Positions 16,827 to 25,081 of a stretch of 64,000 nt of DNA are shown here, one piece after another; the first letter of the stretch is position 1; every line of letters begins with the position of its first letter. This stretch comes from Pseudomonas cremoris. GTDB taxonomy: Bacteria; Pseudomonadota; Gammaproteobacteria; Pseudomonadales; Pseudomonadaceae. Location: positions 186,001 through 250,000 of the forward strand of contig NZ_JAAXCY010000008.1 of assembly GCF_014230465.1 (NCBI RefSeq), written 5' to 3'. Below the pieces are notes generated by a model. That model worked only from the letters and a program-made list of their open reading frames with translations, did not search any database and was not told the DNA's origin. Both the position numbers and the translations under genes were made by a program.

Positions 16827-18308
16827 TCAGTCCAATCCACGGGGTAGTTGCAACGTCACCCGCAACCCACCTTCGCGCAAATTCTGCAAACTCACCTCGC
16901 CGCCATGGCTATGGGCAATGTTTCGCGCAATCCCCAACCCCAAGCCATAGCCCTGCTGCTGCCCGGCCAGACGAAAGTGCGGTTCGAACACCTGCTCCAA
17001 CCGCTGCTCCGGCACGCCTGGCCCCTCATCATCCACGTGCAGGATGAAATCGACGCCATCGTCCTCGATATGCAAGTGAGCGTTCTGCCCGTACTTCAGG
17101 GCGTTATCGATCAGGTTGCCGATGCAGCGCTTGAGCGCCAGCGGCTTGCCCGGGTAGGTCGTCAGGGCTCGACCCTGCTGGGTCACGCGGCCATTGCCGT
17201 TCGGCGCCAGGTACGGCTCCACCAGGCAGTCGAGTACGTGGTTCAGGTCCACCGGCTCGATGTTTTCGTGAATGTCGGTGTCTTTTACGCATTGCAGCGC
17301 GCCTTTTACCAGCAACTCCAACTCATCCAGGTCGCGGCCGAACTTGGTTTGCAGGTTCTCGTCTTCGAGCAGTTCCACACGCAGTCGCAGACGGGTGATG
17401 GGAGTGCGCAGGTCGTGGGAAATCGCGCTGAACAATTGGCTGCGTTCAGTCAGGTAGCGGCTGATGCGCTCGCGCATCGCGTTGAATGCGCGGCCCACTT
17501 CCACCACTTCACTGCCGCCACCTTCGGCCACCGGCTCTACATCGGCGCCCAGGGACATATCCCGCGCCGCCCGCGCCAGGCGCTTGAGCGGTCGGCTTTG
17601 CCAGTGCACCAACAGGCCGATAAACAGCAACAGGAAGCCGCTGGTCAGCACGATAAACCACACCTGTTGGGACGGCAGGCCCTGCTCTTCCAGGCTGGTG
17701 TAGGGCTCGGGCAACAGCGAGGCGATGTACAGCCATTCACCGGGCGCGAGCTGGATCTGCGTAACCAGCACCGGCGGGTTCACCGGTTCCAGGGTCAGCG
17801 CGTAATGCGCCCAGGAGCGTGGTAATTCATCGAGCTTCAAGCCAGCGTTGAAAATGCGCAGGTCCTCGGCGCTGACGAACTCCACCGAGATATGCACGTC
17901 GGCGCCCAAGGTCTGGCGCAGCACTTCATCTACCGCTTGCAGCACCGCTTGTTTGCGTGGGGTCTGCGGCAGAATCGCCATGTCCAAGGGGCGGTCGTTG
18001 AGGGTCACCACAAAGCGAGTGCCGCCCATGCTACGCAGTTGGTCGAGGACCAACGGGCGATAGGCCACCGGCAACGAACGGAAGTAACTCACGCTGGCGG
18101 TCATCGAATGCGCCAGGCTGCGGGCGCTGGTGACCAAGCCTTCAAGCTGCGTGGCGCGTAACTGCGAAACCCAGATCACGCTGGACAGCGCCTGGGCGAA
18201 CAACACCGCGAGCAAGGTCAGCAGCAACATCCGTCCCAGCAATGAGCGCGGTACCGGAAAGCGCCGGCGGCGCTCGCTCAGGTGCTCGCCCAGTTGCTCA
18301 GTGCGCAT
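16827..18308 (-). CDS. gtrS: Sensor histidine kinase GtrS (glucose / 2-ketogluconate signalling)
   Basis: This 493-residue kinase has a TM helix near residues 25-45 (LLGRMLLLTLLAVLFAQAL), a periplasmic domain to about 165-240, a second TM (VWFIVLTSGFLLLFIGLLV), HAMP, HisKA with ISHDLRTPITRLRLRVE, and HATPase_c (NLIDNALKYG, DEGPGVP, GYGLGLGI). In P. aeruginosa GtrS pairs with GltR to control glucose uptake and metabolism, and the order gtrS-gltR-glk-edd is the same here. The ATG at 18308 overlaps the gltR end by 11 nt; a longer form from 18350 is possible. Confidence 0.88.
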   Translation of the reverse strand: MRTEQLGEHLSERRRRFPVPRSLLGRMLLLTLLAVLFAQALSSVIWVSQLRATQLEGLVTSARSLAHSMTASVSYFRSLPVAYRPLVLDQLRSMGGTRFVVTLNDRPLDMAILPQTPRKQAVLQAVDEVLRQTLGADVHISVEFVSAEDLRIFNAGLKLDELPRSWAHYALTLEPVNPPVLVTQIQLAPGEWLYIASLLPEPYTSLEEQGLPSQQVWFIVLTSGFLLLFIGLLVHWQSRPLKRLARAARDMSLGADVEPVAEGGGSEVVEVGRAFNAMRERISRYLTERSQLFSAISHDLRTPITRLRLRVELLEDENLQTKFGRDLDELELLVKGALQCVKDTDIHENIEPVDLNHVLDCLVEPYLAPNGNGRVTQQGRALTTYPGKPLALKRCIGNLIDNALKYGQNAHLHIEDDGVDFILHVDDEGPGVPEQRLEQVFEPHFRLAGQQQGYGLGLGIARNIAHSHGGEVSLQNLREGGLRVTLQLPRGLD

Positions 18309-19032
18309 TGCCGGCAACCACGCTGGCTGCCAATTGATAACCGCTGCCACGCACGGTGCGAATCAGTCGCGGCGGCTTTTCGGTATCGCGCAGGCGCTGG
18401 CGCAAGCGACTGACAGCCATGTCGACGATACGGTCCAGCGGCATCAGGTCACGGCCACGGGTGGCGTTGCCGATGGTGTCGCGGTCGAGGATCTGTTGCG
18501 GGTGGTCGAGAAACAACTTGAGCAGGGCAAAATCGGCACCCGAGAGGATCACTTCTTCGCCATCCACATGGAACAGGCGGTGACTGATCATGTCCAGGCG
18601 CCACTCGTCGAACACCCACACATCACCACCGCCGCTGCGCTCCTGGCCAAACTGTGCACGGCGCAGCAAGGCCTTGATACGCGCCTGCAATTCGCGGGGG
18701 CTGAACGGTTTGCCGATGTAATCGTCGGCGCCCAGTTCCAGGCCGATCACGCGGTCGGTTTCATCCGAGCTGGCGGTGAGCATGATGATCGGCACCTGCG
18801 CCTGGCGCGGGTGCTGGCGAATCCAGCGGCACAGACTGAAACCGTCTTCGTCCGGCAGCATCACATCAAGGATGACCAGGTCGCAGGGCGCCTCGTTCAT
18901 CGCCTGGCGGAACCCCGCGCCATCCGGCACGCCACGCACCTGGAAACCGGCGCGACTGAGGTAGGTTTGCAGCAATTCACGGATTTCCTGGTCGTCGTCG
19001 ACGAGGAGAATGGATTTACTGATTACGCTCAC
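18298..19032 (-). CDS. gltR: Response regulator GltR (OmpR family)
   Basis: The product has 244 residues. The receiver has acidic pocket D12-D14, phospho-acceptor D56 in VILDVMLPDEDG and conserved Lys in DDYIGKPFSPREL. The C-terminal winged helix has RDLMPLDRIVDMAVSRLRQRLRD and RTVRGSGYQL. In Pseudomonas, GltR controls glucose transport and edd/gap-linked genes. Its position upstream of gtrS and next to glk-edd supports the assignment. Confidence 0.9.
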   Translation of the reverse strand: MSVISKSILLVDDDQEIRELLQTYLSRAGFQVRGVPDGAGFRQAMNEAPCDLVILDVMLPDEDGFSLCRWIRQHPRQAQVPIIMLTASSDETDRVIGLELGADDYIGKPFSPRELQARIKALLRRAQFGQERSGGGDVWVFDEWRLDMISHRLFHVDGEEVILSGADFALLKLFLDHPQQILDRDTIGNATRGRDLMPLDRIVDMAVSRLRQRLRDTEKPPRLIRTVRGSGYQLAASVVAGNAH

Positions 19033-19089
19033 GGGGTCCTCCTTGTTGTTATGGCCAAGCTTGAGTCATTTGTTGCCCTTGAGGCCGCT

Positions 19090-19172
19090 TTCGCGAGCAA
19101 GCCCGCTCCCACATTTTGCCCGCATTCCAAAGCTGGAACGCGATCAAATGTGGGAGCGGGCTTGCTCGCGAA
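19090..19172. repeat. REP pair in tail-to-tail orientation
   Basis: The arms are reversed compared with the other pairs: TTCGCGAG...(19090-19112) comes first and GTGGGAGC...(19150-19172) second. The pair lies in the glk-gltR gap. Confidence 0.92.
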
Positions 19173-19186
19173 GAGGCCATAACTAA

Positions 19187-20143
19187 CTACGCAAAAGCCT
19201 GTTCAAGCGCCACACCCGCGCCAGTCAACCCGGAATACGGCGCGGTCACCAACCACACCGGAATGCCCGTGAAGTAGTCACTCATGCAGCCCTTGTCGCG
19301 AAAGCTCTTGGCGAAACCGCTGCTGATAAAGAAGTCGGCAAACCTCGGTATCACTCCGCCCACAATGTACACGCCACCGCGTCCACCGGTGGTCAGCACG
19401 TTGTTACCTGCCACCCGGCCCAGCCAGATGCTGAACTGGTCCAATACTTCCATCGCCACCGGGTCGCCGGCCAGGCCAGCTGCCGTGATGGCTTCGGGCG
19501 TGTCCAGCACCGGCGTGTACCCGTCCACCGCGCAAATCGCGCGGTACAGCCGTGGCAAGCCGCCGCCGCTCAACGCGGTCTCGGCGCTGACATGGCCGAT
19601 TTCACTGTAAATATGCTGCCACAGCTGAGTTTCACGCGGGCTGCTCAGGGGCAGGTCGACATGGCCACCCTCCCCTGGCAGCGCCGCAAAGCGGCCAGCG
19701 CCCAGGTCCAGCAGGGTGCCGACGCCCAGGCCGGTGCCTGGGCCGATCACCACCGCCGGGCGCAACGGTTCCGGCGTGCCTTCGCAGACCACGCGAAATT
19801 CGTCGGGCTTGAGGCGGGTCATGCCCAGGGCCATGGCCGAGAAGTCATTGACCAACAGCAACTCATCGACCTGCAAGGTGTTGCAAAACGCCGTCTTGCT
19901 CAGGCGCCAGTGATTGTTGGTGAACTTGAATTCATCACCACTCACCGGCCCGGCCACCGACAGGCACACCGCACCGATATCACCGATGTGCAGGCCTTCT
20001 TCCTTGAGGTAGAACTTGATGGCCTCCTCCGGGCTGGCATGATCCGCCGTGGCGTGCACGCGGATCGAATGCAGTTCCTGGTCCCGCCACAACGCAAAAC
20101 GCGCGTTGGTTCCACCGATATCACCGACCAGCGCAAGCTTCAC
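19187..20143 (-). CDS. glk: Glucokinase
   Basis: This 318-residue ATP-dependent kinase makes glucose 6-phosphate from glucose. Motifs are [13 protein letters not shown] (phosphate 1, residues 8-20), [21 protein letters not shown] (sugar binding) and [13 protein letters not shown] (adenosine region). It starts with GTG at 20143, overlapping the edd TGA as GTGA, so it is translationally coupled behind edd. Confidence 0.95.
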   Translation of the reverse strand: MKLALVGDIGGTNARFALWRDQELHSIRVHATADHASPEEAIKFYLKEEGLHIGDIGAVCLSVAGPVSGDEFKFTNNHWRLSKTAFCNTLQVDELLLVNDFSAMALGMTRLKPDEFRVVCEGTPEPLRPAVVIGPGTGLGVGTLLDLGAGRFAALPGEGGHVDLPLSSPRETQLWQHIYSEIGHVSAETALSGGGLPRLYRAICAVDGYTPVLDTPEAITAAGLAGDPVAMEVLDQFSIWLGRVAGNNVLTTGGRGGVYIVGGVIPRFADFFISSGFAKSFRDKGCMSDYFTGIPVWLVTAPYSGLTGAGVALEQAFA

Positions 20144-21966
20144 TTAAGCGTCTCCAAGGCAGAGGTAAAGGCGCTGGCGCCTTGCTCTGCGGAGCTTGCG
20201 GCCAAGCGCATAAATGCAAACAGCTCGCGACCGGCCCCCACGTTATTGCCCAACAGGCCCGTGGCAGGCGCGCGCGCTGCAAATTCTTCGGCGTCCACCT
20301 TAAGCTCCAAGGTGCCCTTCACGCCATCGACGCGAATGATATCGCCATCGCGCACCCGTGCCAGCGGCCCGCCGCTCTGGGCTTCGGGGTTGACGTGGAT
20401 CGCGGCGGGAATCTTACCCGAGGCGCCGGACATCCGCCCGTCTGTCACCAGGGCGACTTTGAAGCCACGGTCCTGCAGCACGCCGAGGAACGGGGTCATC
20501 TTGTGCAGTTCGGGCATGCCGTTGGAGCGCGGGCCCTGGAAGCGCATCACCGCGACGAAGTCTTTTTCCAGTTGGCCGGCCTTGAACGCGTCCGCCAGGT
20601 CCTGTTGGTCCTGGAACACCACCGCCGGTGCTTCGACGATCTGGTGCTCAAGGGCCACGGCCGAGACTTTCATCACACCACGGCCAAGGTTGCCTTCCAT
20701 CACGCGCAAACCGCCTTCCGGCGAGAACGCACGGGCGACCGGGCGCAGGATGGTTTCGTCGAGGCTTTCGATAGGGCCGTCGCGCCAGATCAGCTCGCCA
20801 TCCACCAGGAACGGTTCCTGGGTGTAACGGCTCAGGCCCTTGCCCGCGACGGTGTTGACGTCCTCGTGCAACAGGCCGGCTTCCAGCAGTTCGCGAATCA
20901 GGAACGACATGCCGCCCGCTGCCTGGAAGTGGTTGATATCGGCCTTGCCGTTTGGGTACACGTGGGACAGGGTCGGCACTACCTCGGAGAGGTCCGCCAT
21001 GTCGTCCCACGTCAAAATGATACCCGCCGACATGGCGATGGCTGGCATGTGCAGAGTGTGGTTGGTGGAGCCGCCGGTGGCGTTGAGCGCGATGATGGAG
21101 TTGACGATGGACTTCTCGTCGACGATCTCGCCAATCGGCATGAAGCTGCCGTTAGCCTTGGTCAAGCGCGTGACCTGATGCGCAGCCTCGCGGGTCAGCG
21201 CATCACGCAACGGCGTGTACGGGTTGACGAACGAAGCGCCCGGCAAGTGCAGGCCCATCACTTCCATCAACAGCTGGTTGGTGTTGGCAGTGCCGTAGAA
21301 GGTGCAGGTGCCGGGGCTGTGGTAGGACTTCATCTCCGATTCCAGCAGCTCTTCACGAGTGGCCTTGCCTTCAGCGTAACGCTGGCGAACATCGGCCTTC
21401 TGCTTGTTGGAAATACCGGACGGCATCGGTCCGCCAGGCACAAAGACCATCGGCAGATGACCGTAGCGTAGCGCGCCCATCATCAGGCCCGGCACGATCT
21501 TGTCGCAGATGCCCAGCATCAGCGCGGCGTCGAACATGTTGTGGGACAGCGCTACCGCCGTGGACATGGCAATCACTTCACGGCTGAGCAGGCTCAACTC
21601 CATGCCGGGTTCGCCTTGGGTCACGCCATCGCACATGGCGGGGGTACCACCGGCGAACTGGCCGACCGAGCCGACTTCGCGCAGGGCTTTCTTGATCTGT
21701 TCAGGAAAATGTTCGTACGGCTGGTGCGCCGAGAGCATGTCGTTATATGACGAAACAATTGCCACGTTGGCGGCATTCATCATTCGCAGACTATTTTTAT
21801 CTTCAGTGCCGCAACCGGCTACGCCGTGGGCGAAGTTGGCGCATTGCAGCTTGCCGCGCATCGGACCGTCGCTGGCTGCGCCGCGAATGAGCGCAAGGTA
21901 GGCCTCGCGAGTGGCGCGGCTGCGGGCGATAAGCCGTTCGGTGACCTCAAGAACGCGGGGATGCAT
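20140..21966 (-). CDS. edd: Phosphogluconate dehydratase (Entner-Doudoroff)
   Basis: This 608-residue IlvD/Edd-family dehydratase converts 6-phosphogluconate to 2-keto-3-deoxy-6-phosphogluconate. Candidate cluster cysteines lie in [20 protein letters not shown] and GICDKIVPG, with [12 protein letters not shown] and [15 protein letters not shown] further on. It heads the edd-glk-gltR-gtrS transcription unit and is divergent from gap, sharing a control region with two HexR sites. Confidence 0.96.
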   Translation of the reverse strand: MHPRVLEVTERLIARSRATREAYLALIRGAASDGPMRGKLQCANFAHGVAGCGTEDKNSLRMMNAANVAIVSSYNDMLSAHQPYEHFPEQIKKALREVGSVGQFAGGTPAMCDGVTQGEPGMELSLLSREVIAMSTAVALSHNMFDAALMLGICDKIVPGLMMGALRYGHLPMVFVPGGPMPSGISNKQKADVRQRYAEGKATREELLESEMKSYHSPGTCTFYGTANTNQLLMEVMGLHLPGASFVNPYTPLRDALTREAAHQVTRLTKANGSFMPIGEIVDEKSIVNSIIALNATGGSTNHTLHMPAIAMSAGIILTWDDMADLSEVVPTLSHVYPNGKADINHFQAAGGMSFLIRELLEAGLLHEDVNTVAGKGLSRYTQEPFLVDGELIWRDGPIESLDETILRPVARAFSPEGGLRVMEGNLGRGVMKVSAVALEHQIVEAPAVVFQDQQDLADAFKAGQLEKDFVAVMRFQGPRSNGMPELHKMTPFLGVLQDRGFKVALVTDGRMSGASGKIPAAIHVNPEAQSGGPLARVRDGDIIRVDGVKGTLELKVDAEEFAARAPATGLLGNNVGAGRELFAFMRLAASSAEQGASAFTSALETLK

Positions 21967-22086
21967 GTATAGAACTCCAGGCTAACGGATGTGGCGACCC
22001 TCGTTCCTATGCTGGTCAAACGCCCGCCGCAAAGAGGTTGGCAGGGTGTTACTTGACCAATCGGACCAGTTGATTCAGGTCACTCG

Positions 22087-22101
22087 TTGTAGATTGAACA
22101 A
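22087..22101. promoter_or_regulatory. HexR operator, edd-proximal
   Basis: TTGT-AGATTGA-ACAA matches the HexR consensus TTGT-N7/8-ACAA known from P. putida edd, zwf and gap promoters. It is 121 nt upstream of the edd start, so it probably controls edd. Confidence 0.7.
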
Positions 22102-22148
22102 AATATTGCCACTAAAAAGGCTTGTTTTCTATTTTTATGCGAATAATC

Positions 22149-22163
22149 TTGTAATTCTTACAA
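22149..22163. promoter_or_regulatory. HexR operator, gap-proximal
   Basis: TTGT-AATTCTT-ACAA is an exact match to TTGT-N7-ACAA, 24 nt before the gap ATG. HexR repression relieved by KDPG is expected from the P. putida model. Confidence 0.75.
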
Positions 22164-22187
22164 CAAATCGACGACAGGCACTTTCCA

Positions 22188-23189
22188 ATGACTCTTCGTA
22201 TCGCAATCAATGGTTTTGGCCGTATCGGCCGTAATGTCCTGCGCGCACTGTATACCCAAGGCTACCGTCAGGATTTGCAGATCGTCGCCATCAATGATCT
22301 GGGCGACAGTTCGATCAATGCCCACCTGCTCAAATACGACACCGTCCATGGCACATTCGAAGCAGAGGTCGCTCACGATCAGGAAAGCCTGACCGTCAAT
22401 GGTGACCGGATTGCCGTCAGTGCCATTCGCAACCCGGCCGACCTGCCGTGGGCTGCGCACAAGATCGACGTGGTGTTCGAATGCACCGGCCTGTTCACCG
22501 ACCGCGACAAAGCTGCCGCCCATATTACCGCCGGCGCACGCAAGGTGATCATTTCTGCACCGGCCAAGGGTGCAGACGCTACCGTGGTCTACGGTGTGAA
22601 CCACGATATTCTGCGTCAATCGCATCAAATCATCTCCAATGCTTCGTGCACCACCAACTGCCTGGCGCCGGTCGCCCAGGTACTGCATCGCGAGCTGGGC
22701 ATCGAAAGCGGCCTGATGACCACCATTCACGCCTACACCAACGACCAGAACCTGACCGACGTCTACCACACCGACCCGTACCGTGCGCGCTCGGCTACCC
22801 AGAACATGATCCCGAGCAAGACCGGCGCCGCCGAAGCGGTGGGCCTGGTACTGCCGGAACTGGCGGGCAAACTGACTGGCATGGCCGTGCGTGTGCCGGT
22901 GATCAACGTGTCGCTGGTGGACCTCACCGTGCAGTTGAAGAAAGAAGCCACTGCCGAGCAAGTGAACGCGCTGCTGAAAGAAGCCAGCCAACATTCGAAG
23001 ATCCTCGGCTACAACACCCTGCCGCTGGTTTCCAGTGACTTCAACCATAACCCGTTGTCGTCGATTTTCGATGCCAATCACACCAAAGTCAGCGGCAAAT
23101 TACTGAAAGTGCTGGCGTGGTATGACAACGAGTGGGGCTTCTCCAACCGCATGCTGGATAACTGCCTGGCGCTGTGCAACGCCGAATAA
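22188..23189 (+). CDS. gapA: Type I glyceraldehyde-3-phosphate dehydrogenase
   Basis: This 333-residue GAPDH oxidises glyceraldehyde 3-phosphate to 1,3-bisphosphoglycerate with NAD+. Motifs are [15 protein letters not shown] at the N terminus, the catalytic [12 protein letters not shown] (Cys near residue 155) and [12 protein letters not shown] at the C terminus. In Pseudomonas this gap gene serves glycolytic flux below the Entner-Doudoroff aldolase step and is divergent from edd, as here. Confidence 0.95.
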   Translation: MTLRIAINGFGRIGRNVLRALYTQGYRQDLQIVAINDLGDSSINAHLLKYDTVHGTFEAEVAHDQESLTVNGDRIAVSAIRNPADLPWAAHKIDVVFECTGLFTDRDKAAAHITAGARKVIISAPAKGADATVVYGVNHDILRQSHQIISNASCTTNCLAPVAQVLHRELGIESGLMTTIHAYTNDQNLTDVYHTDPYRARSATQNMIPSKTGAAEAVGLVLPELAGKLTGMAVRVPVINVSLVDLTVQLKKEATAEQVNALLKEASQHSKILGYNTLPLVSSDFNHNPLSSIFDANHTKVSGKLLKVLAWYDNEWGFSNRMLDNCLALCNAE

Positions 23190-23208
23190 AGGCCCAATAG
23201 AGATTCCC

Positions 23209-23312
23209 TGTGGGAGCGGGCTTGTGTGGGAGCGGGCTTGCTCGCGAATGCGGTCTGTCAGTTATAGATGCTTTGTCTGACCCACCGCTTTCGCGAGCAA
23301 GCCCGCTCCCAC
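23209..23312. repeat. REPIN with a 16-nt partial tandem copy of the first arm
   Basis: A truncated copy TGTGGGAGCGGGCTTG (23209-23224) abuts a full arm (23225-23248). The inverse arm is at 23290-23312. The same truncated-plus-full arrangement recurs at 51511. Confidence 0.9.
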
Positions 23313-23360
23313 ATTTGTCCTGCGCCAGCCCTCAAAAAAGTGCTCCTTGCTATTTGCGTT

Positions 23361-23380
23361 GATGATAAGCATTATCATTA
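23361..23380. promoter_or_regulatory. Fur box before the ECF sigma gene
   Basis: GATGATAAGCATTATCATTA contains a perfect TGATAA-N3-TTATCA dyad (23363-23377) matching the Fur consensus. It is 25 nt before the sigma-factor GTG, so iron repression of the heme-signalling set is expected. Confidence 0.8.
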
Positions 23381-23404
23381 ACTGCAAATCGGTCTGGTAT
23401 CACT

Positions 23405-23923
23405 GTGAGCCAATCTCGCTTCAACCAAGTCTTTCTCACCCAACGGGTGATTCTGCTACGCACCTTGCAGCGGATGGTGAATAACCACAGCACCGCCGAG
23501 GACCTGTTGCAGGAAACCTACCTGCGCGTCACCCGGGCGCTGAGTGAGCGGCCCATCGATCACCTCGAACCCTTCGTCTATCAAACGGCACGCAACCTGG
23601 CGCTGGATCATCTGCGTTCCCGTCGTATCCAGGCCCGCACACTGCAGGAAGACGTCCCGCTGGACGTCCTGCAAAGCGTCGCAGCCCCCATTAGCACGCC
23701 CGAAGACGCGACCCAGGCCGAGCAAATGCTGGAACACCTGAGTGTCAGCCTGGGCCAGCTGAGCGCCCGTCAGCAGCAGATCTTCATCCTCAGCCGCCTG
23801 CATGGCTGCAGCTATCAGGAGATTGCCGATCAGTTGGAAGTCTCTTTGAGCACCGTGCAAAAGGAACTCAAATTGATCATGGCCATCTGCGTAGGTGTAG
23901 CCCAAAGACTGGATCAGCCTTAA
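23405..23923 (+). CDS. FecI-type ECF sigma factor (heme-responsive, HxuI/HasI-like)
   Basis: This 172-residue sigma factor has region 2 (HSTAEDLLQETYLRV and FVYQTARNLALDHLRSRRI) and region 4 (LSARQQQIFILSRLHGCSYQEIADQLEVSLSTVQKEL). It starts at a GTG just after the Fur box. With the FecR-like and TonB receptor genes downstream it forms a cell-surface signalling set. The receptor type makes heme the likely signal. It resembles PAO1 HxuI or HasI; which one is not settled. Confidence 0.87.
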   Translation: MSQSRFNQVFLTQRVILLRTLQRMVNNHSTAEDLLQETYLRVTRALSERPIDHLEPFVYQTARNLALDHLRSRRIQARTLQEDVPLDVLQSVAAPISTPEDATQAEQMLEHLSVSLGQLSARQQQIFILSRLHGCSYQEIADQLEVSLSTVQKELKLIMAICVGVAQRLDQP

Positions 23924-23997
23924 GCTGACCCCGGCAGACCTATCGACACACGCTGTAGGATCGATGAACAAAACGTGGCGAAGACCCGAGGAACACC

Positions 23998-24966
23998 GTG
24001 ACGGACCCGAATAAACAGCACCCCCATGAGCTGGCTCATGAGGTGTTGCAAGACGTGGCTATGGACCAAGCCCTCGACTGGCTGATCGCCTTGCAGTGCC
24101 CGCTGCCCGGGCAACAGGCCGAATTTGAAGCCTGGCTCGCCAGCGATCCCGCCCACGTACACGCCTTTGGCAAAGCCCAGGCGGCCTGGGGGGGGGCGCC
24201 GGTGCACAGTGCCGCCGTAGCACTGGCCGCGCCGCGCAAGCCGAGCGCCTGGCGCCGCATCAAACCCCATTGGAAGCCCTTGGCAACCGCCGCCATGCTG
24301 CTGATCGGCCTGTTCAGCTTCAGCAACCTGCCGGTGCGCCTGCAAGCCGATCACCTCACCGTGGTGGGTGAACGCCAGCGCCTGCAACTGGACGAGGGCG
24401 CAAAGGTGTTGCTCAACACCAACTCGGCGTTTTCCAGCAGTATCAAGGATCACCAACGCTTGGCTCGCCTGTATCAGGGCGAAGCGTTTTTCGAAATTAT
24501 CCCCAACCACGGCCTGCCTCTGGAAATCGACGCCGGCCCGGTGCGCGCCAGCGTGCGCGATACCGATTTTGCCGTGCGCTACCTCAATGGCGAGGCCCAG
24601 GTGCAGGTACAGCGTGGCAACGTGGACCTGAGCAACACCGTCGACGACGCCCGTGTGCGCCTGAGTGCCGGTGAAAGTATCCGCATCGGCCCCAAAGGTT
24701 TCGGCCCACCGGCCAAGCTCGACGCCAACAAGGACCTGGCCTGGGTGCAGGGCCGGCTGATTTTCGAGAACCGCCCGATGAGCGAAGTGCTTGCTGAACT
24801 GCGCCGCTATTACCCCGGGTGGATCATCAATACCAACGACAAACTCGCCAGCGTTGCCGTCACCGGTAACTACCGCCTCGACCAGCCCCTCGACGTCGTG
24901 CGTTCGCTGGCGCACATCACCTCGGCCAAGCTCTCGGAATACCCGGCGCTGGTGATCCTGAACTAA
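23998..24966 (+). CDS. FecR-family anti-sigma regulator
   Basis: The product has 322 residues. An N-terminal DUF4880-like domain with WLIALQCPLPGQQAEFEAWLASDPAHVHAFGKAQAAW is followed by one TM helix (about residues 97-112), then a periplasmic FecR domain (VVGERQRLQLDEGAKVLLNTNSAF, AEAFFEI-like core) and a C-terminal STN-like segment. It probably holds the sigma factor at the membrane and receives the signal from the receptor. It starts with GTG at 23998, with GAGGAA upstream. Confidence 0.9.
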   Translation: MTDPNKQHPHELAHEVLQDVAMDQALDWLIALQCPLPGQQAEFEAWLASDPAHVHAFGKAQAAWGGAPVHSAAVALAAPRKPSAWRRIKPHWKPLATAAMLLIGLFSFSNLPVRLQADHLTVVGERQRLQLDEGAKVLLNTNSAFSSSIKDHQRLARLYQGEAFFEIIPNHGLPLEIDAGPVRASVRDTDFAVRYLNGEAQVQVQRGNVDLSNTVDDARVRLSAGESIRIGPKGFGPPAKLDANKDLAWVQGRLIFENRPMSEVLAELRRYYPGWIINTNDKLASVAVTGNYRLDQPLDVVRSLAHITSAKLSEYPALVILN

Positions 24967-24984
24967 ATGAGAATTATTTTTACT
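24966..24984 (+). promoter_or_regulatory. Possible Fur site before the TonB receptor gene
   Basis: AATGAGAATTATTTTTACT, directly after the fecR-like stop, is an AT-rich imperfect Fur box. The receptor ATG is about 97 nt downstream. Confidence 0.45.
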
Positions 24985-25081
24985 CGATAGCCTCCGGCGG
25001 TACGTCTCGTCTTAGCCAATGCAACTGATTCCTATTTGTTCAGTTCGCAACTAAAAAGATTCGTACCCCGGAGCGCTCTCG

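Noticed and set aside
23210..23312. IS element or transposon remnant
   Set aside because: No transposase-like frame or target-site duplication is seen; the sequence is fully explained as a REPIN with a partial extra arm.
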